This document shows, one piece after another, positions 6,742 through 13,780 of a stretch of 23,808 bases of DNA. The notes beneath the pieces are model-generated. The model was not told the origin of the DNA, did not search any database, and saw nothing but the letters and a program-made list of their open reading frames with translations. Within the stretch, counting starts at the first letter, position 1, and the number at the start of each line of letters is the position of its first letter. Source of the stretch: an uncultured Collinsella sp. (GTDB lineage: Bacteria > Actinomycetota > Coriobacteriia > Coriobacteriales > Coriobacteriaceae). The stretch spans positions 1 through 23,808 of the forward strand of contig CABUVB010000007.1 of the NCBI GenBank assembly GCA_902494815.1. The letters are read 5' to 3'. Made by a program: the position numbers and the translations under genes.

Positions 6742-7278
6742 GTGTCTCGTATCGGTAATAAGCCTGTCCAGATTCCCGCCGGAGTCGAAGTGGCAGTCAA
6801 CGGCAACAACGTTGTCGTCAAGGGCCCCAAGGGCCAGCTCGAGCTCGATGTCTTTGAGAAGCTCGCTATCAACGTCGAGGACAACGTCCTCACCGTTTCC
6901 CGTCCCGACGACGAGCGTGAGACCCGTGCCCGCCACGGCCTCACCCGCGCCCTCATCCACAATATGGTTGTTGGCGTTTCCGAGGGCTTCGAGAAGAAGC
7001 TCGAGCTCGCCGGCGTCGGTTACCGCGTGCAGCAGAAGGGCAAGAACCTCGAGTTCTCCCTGGGCTTCTCGCACCCCGTGATCGTCGAGGCTCCCGAGGG
7101 CATCACCTTCGAGGTTCCCGACAACACCCACGTGAACGTCAAGGGTATCAACAAGCAGCAGGTCGGTCAGATCGCCGCTGAGATCCGCGGCCATCGTCCT
7201 CCCGAGCCTTACAAGGGCAAGGGTATCCACTACGTTGGCGAGTACATCCGCCGCAAGCTGGGTAAGGCCGCCAAGTAG
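6742..7278 (+). CDS. rplF: 50S ribosomal protein L6
   Basis: This 178-residue protein is full-length L6, which sits near the factor-binding centre of the large subunit. It starts SRIGNKPVQIPAGVEV, has the duplicated fold with VVKGPKGQLE near residue 29, and ends with GHRPPEPYKGKGIHYVGEYIRRKLGKAAK-type sequence. The start is GTG at 6742, after AAAGGAGAT. A 75-base gap with a hairpin separates it from rplR. Confidence 0.97.
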   Translation: MSRIGNKPVQIPAGVEVAVNGNNVVVKGPKGQLELDVFEKLAINVEDNVLTVSRPDDERETRARHGLTRALIHNMVVGVSEGFEKKLELAGVGYRVQQKGKNLEFSLGFSHPVIVEAPEGITFEVPDNTHVNVKGINKQQVGQIAAEIRGHRPPEPYKGKGIHYVGEYIRRKLGKAAK

Positions 7279-7303
7279 TCGTAACCGACTCACTCGCATA
7301 AGA

Positions 7304-7325
7304 CCAGCACCCCGTCAGGTGCTGG
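7304..7325 (+). other. Hairpin between rplF and rplR
   Basis: CCAGCACC (7304-7311) and GGTGCTGG (7318-7325) pair perfectly over 8 bp with a 6-nt loop. CTTTTTAGG lies 11 bases further down, too far for a typical terminator, and overlaps the rplR ribosome binding site. It may be an mRNA processing or pausing site inside the operon. Confidence 0.5.
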
Positions 7326-7353
7326 CAAGATCAACCTTTTTAGGAGTTTACGT

Positions 7354-7722
7354 ATGAACAAGCATAAGGCGAAGCTGGAAGGCCTCAAGCGTCGTCAGCG
7401 TCGTGTTCGCGGCAAGGTCTCGGGTACCTCCGAGCGTCCGCGTCTTCGCGTGACCCGTACTAACGCCAACATCTATGCCCAGATCATCGACGACAGCAAG
7501 GGCTCCAGCCTGACGCTCGTCTCTGCCTCGACCCTCGAGGCCGAGTTCAAGGGCACCCACACCTCGAACAAGGAGGCTGCGGAGAAGGTCGGTCAGCTCG
7601 TTGGCAAGCGCGCCATCGAGGCCGGCATCACCAAGGTCGCCTTCGATCGCGGTGGCCGTATCTACCATGGCCGCGTCAAGGCCCTCGCCGACGGTGCTCG
7701 TGCCGCCGGTCTCGAGTTCTAG
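7354..7722 (+). CDS. rplR: 50S ribosomal protein L18
   Basis: The 122-residue protein is L18, a 5S rRNA-binding protein. The basic N-terminus is followed by VSGTSERPRLRVTRTNANIYAQIIDD and the C-terminal block VAFDRGGRIYHGRVKALADGARAAGLEF, which is strongly conserved in L18. ATG follows TAGGAGTT. Its stop codon is part of the AGGAGG site of rpsE, so the two are probably translated in a coupled way. Confidence 0.97.
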   Translation: MNKHKAKLEGLKRRQRRVRGKVSGTSERPRLRVTRTNANIYAQIIDDSKGSSLTLVSASTLEAEFKGTHTSNKEAAEKVGQLVGKRAIEAGITKVAFDRGGRIYHGRVKALADGARAAGLEF

Positions 7723-7736
7723 GAGGTATGTAGCAC

Positions 7737-8261
7737 ATGGCTCGTAATCAGAAGCAGCAGCGCGAGGCCTCCGAGTTCGAGGAGCGCGTCGTTTACATCA
7801 ACCGCGTGTCGAAGACCGTCAAGGGTGGTCGTCGCATGAGCCTCGTCGCTCTCGTCGTCGTTGGCGACGGCAAGGGCAACGTCGGCGTTGGCATGGGCAA
7901 GTCCGCTGAGGTGCCCATGGCCATCTCCAAGGCATCTCTCGATGCCAAGAAGAACATGTTCCACGTGCCGGTGACCGAGCAGGGCACCATCCCGCACGAG
8001 GTTCTCGGCCACTTTGGTGCCGGCCGCATCATCATCAAGCCCGCTGTCGAGGGTACCGGCGTTATCGCCGGCGGCGCTGTGCGTCCCCTCTTTGAGCTTG
8101 CTGGCATCAAGAACGTCCTGTCCAAGTCCCTCGGTACCGACAACGGCCTCAACATCATCAAGGCTGCCGTCGAGGGCCTCAAGGAGCTCTCCAGCCCTGA
8201 GGACGTCGCGGCTCGCCGTGGCCTGACGGTCTCCGAGATGTTCGTCGGTAAGGAGAACTAA
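7737..8261 (+). CDS. rpsE: 30S ribosomal protein S5
   Basis: This 174-residue protein is S5, which helps hold decoding accuracy and mRNA entry. The double-stranded RNA-binding part has EERVVYINRVSKTVKGGRRMSL, followed by GDGKGNVGVGMGKSAEVP and the C-terminal domain with GTGVIAGGAVRPLFELAGI. ATG follows TAGGAGGT, with the rplR stop built into that site. The next gene, rpmD, starts 2 bases after its stop. Confidence 0.97.
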   Translation: MARNQKQQREASEFEERVVYINRVSKTVKGGRRMSLVALVVVGDGKGNVGVGMGKSAEVPMAISKASLDAKKNMFHVPVTEQGTIPHEVLGHFGAGRIIIKPAVEGTGVIAGGAVRPLFELAGIKNVLSKSLGTDNGLNIIKAAVEGLKELSSPEDVAARRGLTVSEMFVGKEN

Positions 8262-8263
8262 GC

Positions 8264-8446
8264 ATGGCTGACACCATCAAGATCAAGCAGGTCCGCAGCA
8301 CCAACGGTTGCAAGCAGGACCAGGTCCGTACTGTCCGTGCCCTCGGTCTCCACAGGATCCGCGAGGTTCGCGAGATTGCTGACAACGAGTCCGTCCGCGG
8401 CATGATCTTCAAGGTCAAGCACCTTGTCGAGATTGTAGAGGAGTAG
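8264..8446 (+). CDS. rpmD: 50S ribosomal protein L30
   Basis: The 60-residue protein is bacterial L30. It shows the short ferredoxin-like fold with IKIKQVRS at the start, the QVRTVRALGLHRIREVRE core and FKVKHLVEIVEE at the end. Gaps of 2 and 3 bases to rpsE and rplO show tight operon packing. The AAGGAG site lies within the last codons of rpsE. Confidence 0.95.
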   Translation: MADTIKIKQVRSTNGCKQDQVRTVRALGLHRIREVREIADNESVRGMIFKVKHLVEIVEE

Positions 8447-8449
8447 CAA

Positions 8450-8899
8450 ATGCAGCTTCACGATCTTACTCCCGCGCCCGGTTCCACCAAGAACCGCAAG
8501 CGCGTCGGCCGTGGCAATTCTTCGGGTCACGGCACCACTTCTGGCCGCGGTCAGAAGGGCCAGGGTTCCCGCTCTGGTGGCACCAAGGGTGCCGGCTTCG
8601 AGGGTGGCCAGACTCCGCTGGCTATGCGCCTGCCCAAGCTTCCGGGCTTCCGTAACCCCCGTCGTATCGAGTACACCGCTGTTAACGTTGAGCGTCTCGA
8701 GCGTAAGTTCGAGGACGGCGCTGTGATCGACGGTGCCGCTCTTAAGGCCGCTCGCATCACCAAGAGCGAGTTCGAGCCCGTCAAGGTGCTCGGCAATGGT
8801 GAGCTCACCAAGAAGTTCACGGTCAAGGTCGACAAGGTCAGCGCTTCTGCGCAGGCCAAGATCGAGGCCGCCGGCGGAAAGGTCGAGCTGCCGTGCTAA
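8450..8899 (+). CDS. rplO: 50S ribosomal protein L15
   Basis: This 149-residue protein is L15. It begins MQLHDLTPAPGSTKNRKRVGRG, with the Gly/Ser-rich basic tail that reaches into the 23S rRNA (SSGHGTTSGRGQKGQGSRSG), then the globular part with FEGGQTPLAMRLPKLPGF. The ATG follows AGAGGAG inside the end of rpmD. The last 7 bases overlap the secY start. Confidence 0.97.
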   Translation: MQLHDLTPAPGSTKNRKRVGRGNSSGHGTTSGRGQKGQGSRSGGTKGAGFEGGQTPLAMRLPKLPGFRNPRRIEYTAVNVERLERKFEDGAVIDGAALKAARITKSEFEPVKVLGNGELTKKFTVKVDKVSASAQAKIEAAGGKVELPC

Positions 8900-10179
8900 A
8901 TGGTCTTAAGAATGCTTTCCGCATCAAAGAATTGCGCGAAAAGATTCTTTTTACCATAGCTATGCTCGTCGTGTACCGCATTGGTGCGCACGTTCCTGTG
9001 CCCGGCATTCCCTTCGAGGGGATGCTGGGCCTTTTCTCGACCGATAACAATTCGGTCGCCGCAGGTGCTATGGCCCTCCTGAATCTTTTCTCTGGCGGCG
9101 CGTTGAGCTATGTGTCGGTGTTTTCGCTGGGCATCATGCCTTACATCACCAGCTCGATCATCCTCCAGATGCTCCAGGCCGTCGTGCCTTCCCTGCATGA
9201 GCTTGCCCGCGAGGGCGAGGTCGGTCAGACCAAGATTACGCAGTATTCGCGTTACCTCACCCTGGCTCTGGCAATCCTCAACTCCGTGGGTTACCTCTTC
9301 CTCTTTAAGAGCTTCGGCATCAGCTTCAATGGCGCCGGCGCTCCCGAGATCATCTTCGACCTCATGATCGTCGGTACGCTCACCGCGGGCGCCATGCTGA
9401 TCATGTGGATTGGTGAGCTCATCACCCAGCGCGGTATCGGCAATGGCATGTCGCTGATCATCTTCGCGAACATCATGGCCGGTCTGCCGCAGGCTATCTT
9501 CTCCAGCACCGAGGGCAATGCCGGTGGCATCATCACCATGGTGATCATCTGCGCCATCATCCTGCTGGTTATCCCGCTGATTGTTTTCCTTGAGCGCGGC
9601 CAGCGCCGCATCCCGGTCTCCTACGCTAAGCGCGTCGTGGGCCGTCGCATGATGGGTGGCCAGACCACCTACCTGCCCATCAAGGTCAACACCGCGGGTG
9701 TCGTGCCGATCATCTTCGCTTCGGCGCTGCTGTACTTCCCGGCGCAGATTGCCGTGTTCTTCCCCGGCATCGGCTGGATTCAGGCAGTTGCCTCCGCGCT
9801 TTCGACCGGTTGGCTCAACTGGGTGCTTAACGTTGTCCTCATCGTGTTCTTCGCGTACTTCTACACCTCAATGGTGTTCAACCCCGATGACACGGCCGAC
9901 AACCTTAAGAAGCAGGGTGGCTTTATTCCGGGCGTCCGTCCGGGCAGGGCTACCGCGGCCTACATCAAGAACGCGCTCAACAAGATTACGCTTCCCAGCG
10001 CTGTCTTTTTGGCGCTCATCGCCATTGTGCCTTCGATCATCTTCTCCTTCACGGGTAACCATCTGATCCAGGCATTTGGCGGCACGTCCATCCTCATCAT
10101 GGTCGGCGTCGTGCTCGACACAGTCGATAAGCTCGAAGGCCAGATCAAGATGTATGATTACGATGGATTCTTTAAATAG
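8893..10179 (+). CDS. secY: Preprotein translocase subunit SecY
   Basis: SecY is the pore of the Sec translocon in the inner membrane; this 428-residue protein has the hydrophobic pattern of ten membrane helices. It starts MLNGLKNAFRIKELREKILFT. Conserved blocks include TQRGIGNGMSLIIFANI (from about residue 178), YLPIKVNTAGVVPIIFA (around 260-276) and the cytosolic loop QGGFIPGVRPG (341-351). I take GTG at 8893 as start because the family N-terminus begins there. It overlaps the rplO stop by 7 bases and has GGAAAGG upstream, which suggests translational coupling. adk follows closely, as in many Gram-positive spc operons. Confidence 0.96.
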   Translation: MLNGLKNAFRIKELREKILFTIAMLVVYRIGAHVPVPGIPFEGMLGLFSTDNNSVAAGAMALLNLFSGGALSYVSVFSLGIMPYITSSIILQMLQAVVPSLHELAREGEVGQTKITQYSRYLTLALAILNSVGYLFLFKSFGISFNGAGAPEIIFDLMIVGTLTAGAMLIMWIGELITQRGIGNGMSLIIFANIMAGLPQAIFSSTEGNAGGIITMVIICAIILLVIPLIVFLERGQRRIPVSYAKRVVGRRMMGGQTTYLPIKVNTAGVVPIIFASALLYFPAQIAVFFPGIGWIQAVASALSTGWLNWVLNVVLIVFFAYFYTSMVFNPDDTADNLKKQGGFIPGVRPGRATAAYIKNALNKITLPSAVFLALIAIVPSIIFSFTGNHLIQAFGGTSILIMVGVVLDTVDKLEGQIKMYDYDGFFK

Positions 10180-10197
10180 GCTAGAGGAGGATTGCTC

Positions 10198-10824
10198 ATG
10201 AACCTCGTATTGCTAGGAGCTCCGGGTGCCGGTAAGGGCACCGTCGCACAGGAGCTCGTCGCCGAGTTCGGCGTCGCTCACATTTCCACGGGCGACCTGC
10301 TGCGTGCTGCCGTCAAGGGTGGCACCGAGCTTGGTATTCAGGCTAAGAAGTACATGGACGCTGGCGAGCTCGTTCCCGATCAGCTCGTGATCGACCTTGT
10401 CAAGGAGCGCCTTGCCGCCGATGACGCCCAGCAGGGCTTCATCCTCGACGGCTTCCCGCGCAACACCGCCCAGGCTGTGACGCTCGATTCCGAGCTCTCC
10501 GCCATGGGTCGCGAGATTGACTGCGCCCTTCTGGTCGACGTGGCCCCCGAGGTCATCATCGACCGTCTGTCTTCGCGTCGCACCTGCCGCGCCTGCGGTT
10601 ACACCGGCACCGCTGCCGATGCCACCTGCCCCAAGTGCGCAGGCGAGATGTATCAGCGCGACGACGACAAGCCCGAGACCATCAAGAACCGTCTCGACGT
10701 CTACGAGAAGTCCACGAGCCCGCTCGTCGACTACTATCGTGGCCAGGGTCTGCTCAAGTCGGTCAACGGTGACCAGGCTCGCGAGACCGTGTACGGGGAT
10801 GTCAAAGAGGCTCTCGGTCTATGA
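10198..10824 (+). CDS. adk: Adenylate kinase with zinc-type lid
   Basis: Adenylate kinase converts ATP and AMP to two ADP in the cytoplasm. The 208-residue protein has the P-loop GAPGAGKGT (7-15), the AMP-binding STGDLLR (30-36) and DGFPR (84-88). The lid carries Cys130, Cys133, Cys144 and Cys147, the four-cysteine zinc site of the Gram-positive long form. I choose ATG at 10198 because the strong AGAGGAGG (10183-10190) is 7 bases upstream; an in-frame TTG at 10192 is too close to that site. The last base pairs overlap map as ATGA. Confidence 0.96.
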   Translation: MNLVLLGAPGAGKGTVAQELVAEFGVAHISTGDLLRAAVKGGTELGIQAKKYMDAGELVPDQLVIDLVKERLAADDAQQGFILDGFPRNTAQAVTLDSELSAMGREIDCALLVDVAPEVIIDRLSSRRTCRACGYTGTAADATCPKCAGEMYQRDDDKPETIKNRLDVYEKSTSPLVDYYRGQGLLKSVNGDQARETVYGDVKEALGL

Positions 10825-11609
10825 TCAAGATTAAGTCTGCAACGCAAATCGAGCAGATGAAGAAGGCAGGAGCGCTATCTAAGATGGCGCTCCGCCACGT
10901 TGGAGCCATGGTGCGTCCCGGCGTTTCGACTTTTGAGCTCGATCAGCTCGCGGAGCAGATTATCCGCATGCATGGCGGCACCCCTGCCTTTAAGGGTTAC
11001 GGCGGGTTCCCGGGGACCATTTGCGCATCGATCAACGATGCCGTGGTCCACGGTATTCCCAACCCTGACATGATCCTGCGCGATGGCGATATCATCTCCA
11101 TCGATACGGGAGCCGTTGTCGACGGTTGGGTCGGCGATAACGCATGGACGTTTTTCGTCGGCACCCCCACGCCCGAAGCCAAGGCTTTGTGTGAGGTCAC
11201 GCGTGATTGCCTTAAGGCTGCCATCGAGCAGGCTGTTCCCGGTAACCATATCGGGGACGTCGGTTATGCCGTTCAGTCCCTCGCCGAGTCTCACGGTTAC
11301 GGCGTGCTTCGTGATTATGTGGGCCATGGCATTGGCCGCGTGATGCACGAGGACCCCAACGTTCCTAACTATGGAAAGAAGGGGAGGGGCGTTCGCCTCC
11401 AGGCCGGCATGGTCATTGCCATCGAGCCGATGGTTACGATGGGTTCCAACCATGTGAGCACGGGCTCCGACGGTTGGATTGTTACGACCAACGACCACCT
11501 GCCCGCCGCGCACTACGAGAACACCGTCGCCATTACCAATGACGGTCCGGTGATTCTCACCACGGATGCCCAAGGTGCTTGGTGTTCCTTGCAAGGCGGT
11601 GAAATGTAA
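10821..11609 (+). CDS. map: Type I methionine aminopeptidase
   Basis: The enzyme removes the N-terminal methionine from new proteins. The 262-residue protein has all five metal ligands: Asp95 (IDTGA), Asp106 (VGDNAWT), His169 (GHGIG), Glu202 (IEPM) and Glu233 (HYENTV), plus the substrate-site His77. There is no N-terminal zinc-finger extension. It overlaps adk by four bases (ATGA). The C-terminus after NDGPVILTT is about 18 residues longer than many short-form enzymes. The last two codons and the stop fall inside the left arm of a palindromic element (11601-11729), so the natural end may have been changed by insertion of that element. Confidence 0.95.
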   Translation: MIKIKSATQIEQMKKAGALSKMALRHVGAMVRPGVSTFELDQLAEQIIRMHGGTPAFKGYGGFPGTICASINDAVVHGIPNPDMILRDGDIISIDTGAVVDGWVGDNAWTFFVGTPTPEAKALCEVTRDCLKAAIEQAVPGNHIGDVGYAVQSLAESHGYGVLRDYVGHGIGRVMHEDPNVPNYGKKGRGVRLQAGMVIAIEPMVTMGSNHVSTGSDGWIVTTNDHLPAAHYENTVAITNDGPVILTTDAQGAWCSLQGGEM

Positions 11610-11729
11610 AAGTCGCCGCCCCCTGATGCCCAACCTCGCCTTTCAATTTCGAAGGCATGACCCCAAGGTCTATGCCTTCTCATTTCAAGGCGATCTTGGG
11701 CATCAGGGAACGGCTTTGTTTTACATTTC
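11601..11729. repeat. 129-nt nested imperfect palindrome between map and infA (MITE-like)
   Basis: Four sets of complementary arms are nested. GAAATGTAAAA (11601-11611) pairs with TTTTACATTTC (11719-11729). CCCTGATGCCCAA (11621-11633) pairs with TTGGGCATCAGGG (11696-11708). CGCCTT (11637-11642) pairs with AAGGCG (11687-11692). AAGGCAT (11652-11658) plus GACC pairs with GGTC plus ATGCCTT (11672-11678), around a CCAA loop. The outer arm includes the end and TAA stop of map. The right outer arm is itself part of a short palindrome, TTACATTTCAAATGTAA (11721-11737). With its T-rich right flank it could also end adk-map transcription before the infA promoter. Confidence 0.8.
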
Positions 11730-11773
11730 AAATGTAACAAGTTCCACTTAGTTGTGGAGCCATTACGAAGTTA

Positions 11774-11802
11774 TTACGATGCGTGCATACGTGTTGTAGA
11801 AT
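11774..11802 (+). promoter_or_regulatory. Candidate promoter of infA and downstream ribosomal genes
   Basis: TAGAAT (11797-11802, within TTGTAGAATACT) is a good -10 box, with TTACGA (11774-11779) 17 bp upstream as a weak -35 box. The stretch 11730-11835 is clearly AT-richer than the genes around it. A fresh start is reasonable because the large palindrome just upstream could stop transcription from map. Confidence 0.5.
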
Positions 11803-11841
11803 ACTCAATCGCTGTCGTTTTCTAGAGAAAGATGATTGCTT

Positions 11842-12060
11842 GTGAAGAAGGAAGACGCAATTGAGCTCGAGGGTACGGTAAAGGAACCGTTGCCCAACGC
11901 CATGTTTAAGGTCGAGCTCGAGAACGGTCATTCGGTTCTGTGCAACATTTCTGGCAAGATCCGAATGAATTACATCCGTATTCTCCCCGGTGACAGGGTT
12001 GTCGTGGAGCTTTCCCCGTACGACCTGACCCGCGGCCGCATCACCTATCGCTACAAATAG
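11842..12060 (+). CDS. infA: Translation initiation factor IF-1
   Basis: IF-1 blocks the ribosomal A site during initiation. The 72-residue product has the S1-like fold: KKEDAIELEGTVKEPLPNAMFKV-type start, LENGHSVLCNISGKIRMNYIRILPGDRVVVELSPYDL and the closing TRGRITYRYK. I choose GTG at 11842 because it gives the standard 72 residues and an N-terminus like other IF-1 proteins. An in-frame TTG at 11836 would add two residues and sits at a better distance from the weak GAGAAAG site, so it remains possible. The 150-base gap to rpmJ is structured. Confidence 0.95.
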   Translation: MKKEDAIELEGTVKEPLPNAMFKVELENGHSVLCNISGKIRMNYIRILPGDRVVVELSPYDLTRGRITYRYK

Positions 12061-12071
12061 CGGCACGCATA

Positions 12072-12161
12072 CACGCACTCCATTTCCGACTGCAGGCTTA
12101 GCTCAACCTACGGTCGGATTGTGTGTGAAGACCAGCCATAGTTTTAAACGCCTGCGGCTGG
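12072..12161 (+). promoter_or_regulatory. Structured leader between infA and rpmJ
   Basis: Two hairpins fill much of the 150-base gap. The first has outer arms CACGCAC (12072-12078) and GTGTGTG (12121-12127) and inner arms TCCGAC (12085-12090) and GTCGGA (12113-12118), with a possible AGG/CCT pairing in the loop. The second pairs CCAGCC (12132-12137) with GGCTGG (12156-12161). Neither has a T-run. The place matches that of the S4-controlled leader of the E. coli alpha operon, ahead of rpsM, but resemblance in structure is not shown. Confidence 0.4.
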
Positions 12162-12210
12162 GCGAGTAGATAGTAGGGAAGTAGTTTGAGCGCTACCGAA
12201 AGGAAGAACG

Positions 12211-12324
12211 ATGAAGGTACGTCCTTCGGTCAAGAAGATGTGCGATAAGTGCAAAATCATTAGGCGCCATGGCAAGGTCCTCGTCATTTGCGAGAACCCC
12301 CGTCATAAGCAGCGTCAGGGTTAA
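12211..12324 (+). CDS. rpmJ: 50S ribosomal protein L36
   Basis: This 37-residue protein is L36, the smallest ribosomal protein. It begins MKVRPSVKKMCDKCKIIRR and ends with ENPRHKQRQG. The zinc ligands Cys11, Cys14, Cys27 and His32 are all present, so it is the C+ form. ATG follows GAAAGGAAG. It lies between infA and rpsM, the common Gram-positive order. Confidence 0.96.
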   Translation: MKVRPSVKKMCDKCKIIRRHGKVLVICENPRHKQRQG

Positions 12325-12338
12325 GAGAGGAGACTACG

Positions 12339-12713
12339 TTGGCCCGTATTAATGGTGTCGACCTCCCGCGTGAGAAGCGCGTTGAGATCGGTCTGACCTA
12401 CATTTACGGCATCGGCCGCACCACTGCGACGAAGATTTGCGTCGAGTGCAACGTTAACGTGGATACGCGCGTTAAGGACCTCACTGAGGATGAGGTTAAC
12501 GCCATCCGCGATTATATCGATAAGAACCAGATCATGGTTGAGGGCGACCTCCGCCGTGAGCGCAACCAGAACGTCAAGCGCCTTATGGACATCGGCTGCA
12601 ACCGCGGCCTTCGTCACCGCAAGGGCCTCCCGGTCCGCGGCCAGCGCACCCACACTAACGCTCGTACCCGCAAGGGCCCGAAGCGTCAGATCGGTGCTAA
12701 GAAGAAGAAATAA
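12339..12713 (+). CDS. rpsM: 30S ribosomal protein S13
   Basis: The 124-residue protein is S13 of the small-subunit head, which touches P-site tRNA and bridges to L5. It starts ARINGVDLPREKRVEIGLTYIYGIG and ends with the basic tail RGQRTHTNARTRKGPKRQIGAKKKK. The start codon is TTG at 12339, after AGAGGAGA; the family N-terminus begins exactly there and no ATG is near. Confidence 0.96.
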   Translation: MARINGVDLPREKRVEIGLTYIYGIGRTTATKICVECNVNVDTRVKDLTEDEVNAIRDYIDKNQIMVEGDLRRERNQNVKRLMDIGCNRGLRHRKGLPVRGQRTHTNARTRKGPKRQIGAKKKK

Positions 12714-12727
12714 GGAGCGCTAGATAG

Positions 12728-13132
12728 ATGGCTACTGCTAAGAAGAACGTTCGCGCTGCCCGTCTGAAGCGCGCGGACCGTAAGAACATTTCCGTGGGCC
12801 AGGCTCACATTCGTTCTACGTTCAACAACACGATCGTTTCGATCACCGATCCCCAGGGCAACGTCATTTCCTGGAAGTCGGCTGGCCAGGTGGGCTTCAA
12901 GGGCTCCCGTAAGTCCACGCCGTTCGCTGCCCAGATGGCTGCCGAGGCTGCTGCCAAGCAGGCCATGGAGCACGGTATGAAGAAGGTTTCCGTCTTCGTC
13001 AAGGGCCCCGGCTCCGGTCGTGAGACCGCCATCCGCTCCCTCCAGGCTGCTGGCCTCGAGGTCTCGAGCATCCAGGACAAGACCCCCATTCCGCACAACG
13101 GCTGCCGCCCCAAGAAGCGTCGCCGCGTGTAA
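12728..13132 (+). CDS. rpsK: 30S ribosomal protein S11
   Basis: This 134-residue protein is S11 of the small-subunit platform. Conserved parts are AHIRSTFNNTIVSITDPQGN, SSWKSAG-like VISWKSAGQVGFKGSRKSTPFAAQ, and the end DKTPIPHNGCRPKKRRRV. ATG follows TAAGGAGC, which overlaps the rpsM stop. Confidence 0.97.
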   Translation: MATAKKNVRAARLKRADRKNISVGQAHIRSTFNNTIVSITDPQGNVISWKSAGQVGFKGSRKSTPFAAQMAAEAAAKQAMEHGMKKVSVFVKGPGSGRETAIRSLQAAGLEVSSIQDKTPIPHNGCRPKKRRRV

Positions 13133-13151
13133 CTGAAAGGATCGTATCAAT

Positions 13152-13748
13152 ATGGCAATCGACAGGACTCCTGTTCTTAAGCGCTGCCGTCAGCTCGGGA
13201 TCGATCCCGCTGAGCTCGGTTACAGCAGCAAGAAGGAATCTATCCGTCAGCCCAAGCGCCGTCGCAAGGAATCTGAGTACGGCATGCAGCTGCGCGAGAA
13301 GCAGAAGGTTAAGTTCATCTATGGCGTTCTGGAGAAGCAGTTCCACGGCTACTTCAACAAGGCCCGTAAGATGAACGGCGTCACCGGTGAGAACCTCATG
13401 ATTATTCTTGAGTCTCGCCTCGACAACGTCGTCTTCCGTCTTGGCTTCGCCCGCACCCGCAAAGAGGCTCGTCAGTCCGTCCGTCACGGTCACTTCACCG
13501 TGAACGGCAAGCGCGTGGACATCCCGTCCTACCGCGTCAAGGCCGGCGACGTCGTCGCTGTCGGCGAGAAGTTCCGTGACCTCCTCCCCATCAAGGAGGC
13601 TCTGATTTCCTCCGAGCGCTTTGAGGTCCCTGGCTGGCTCGAGGTCGATATCGAGAAGCTGTCTGGTAACGTGCTCGCTCTGCCGACGCGTGAGCAGATC
13701 AGCGGTGATATCAACGAGCAGCTCATCGTCGAGCTCTACTCTAAGTAG
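13152..13748 (+). CDS. rpsD: 30S ribosomal protein S4
   Basis: The 198-residue protein is S4, a primary 16S rRNA binder. The S4 RNA-binding domain is clear: LESRLDNVVFRLGFARTRKEARQSVRHGHFTVNGKRV (about 87-123). The N-terminal zinc finger seen in many S4 proteins is absent; only Cys12 remains, so this is the zinc-free (C-) form. That contrasts with the zinc-binding S14 and L36 in the same operon. ATG follows GAAAGGAT. Confidence 0.97.
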   Translation: MAIDRTPVLKRCRQLGIDPAELGYSSKKESIRQPKRRRKESEYGMQLREKQKVKFIYGVLEKQFHGYFNKARKMNGVTGENLMIILESRLDNVVFRLGFARTRKEARQSVRHGHFTVNGKRVDIPSYRVKAGDVVAVGEKFRDLLPIKEALISSERFEVPGWLEVDIEKLSGNVLALPTREQISGDINEQLIVELYSK

Positions 13749-13780
13749 TCCATCCGGGCTGCTGAGGCTGGAGGTAATAC

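Noticed and set aside
5986..7299. 437-codon minus-strand open frame across rpsZ, rpsH and rplF
   Set aside because: Same antisense codon-bias effect; no domain, no start context.
10192..10197. TTG at 10192 as start of adk
   Set aside because: It lies one base after the AGAGGAGG site, too close for initiation, while ATG at 10198 has normal spacing and the family N-terminus.
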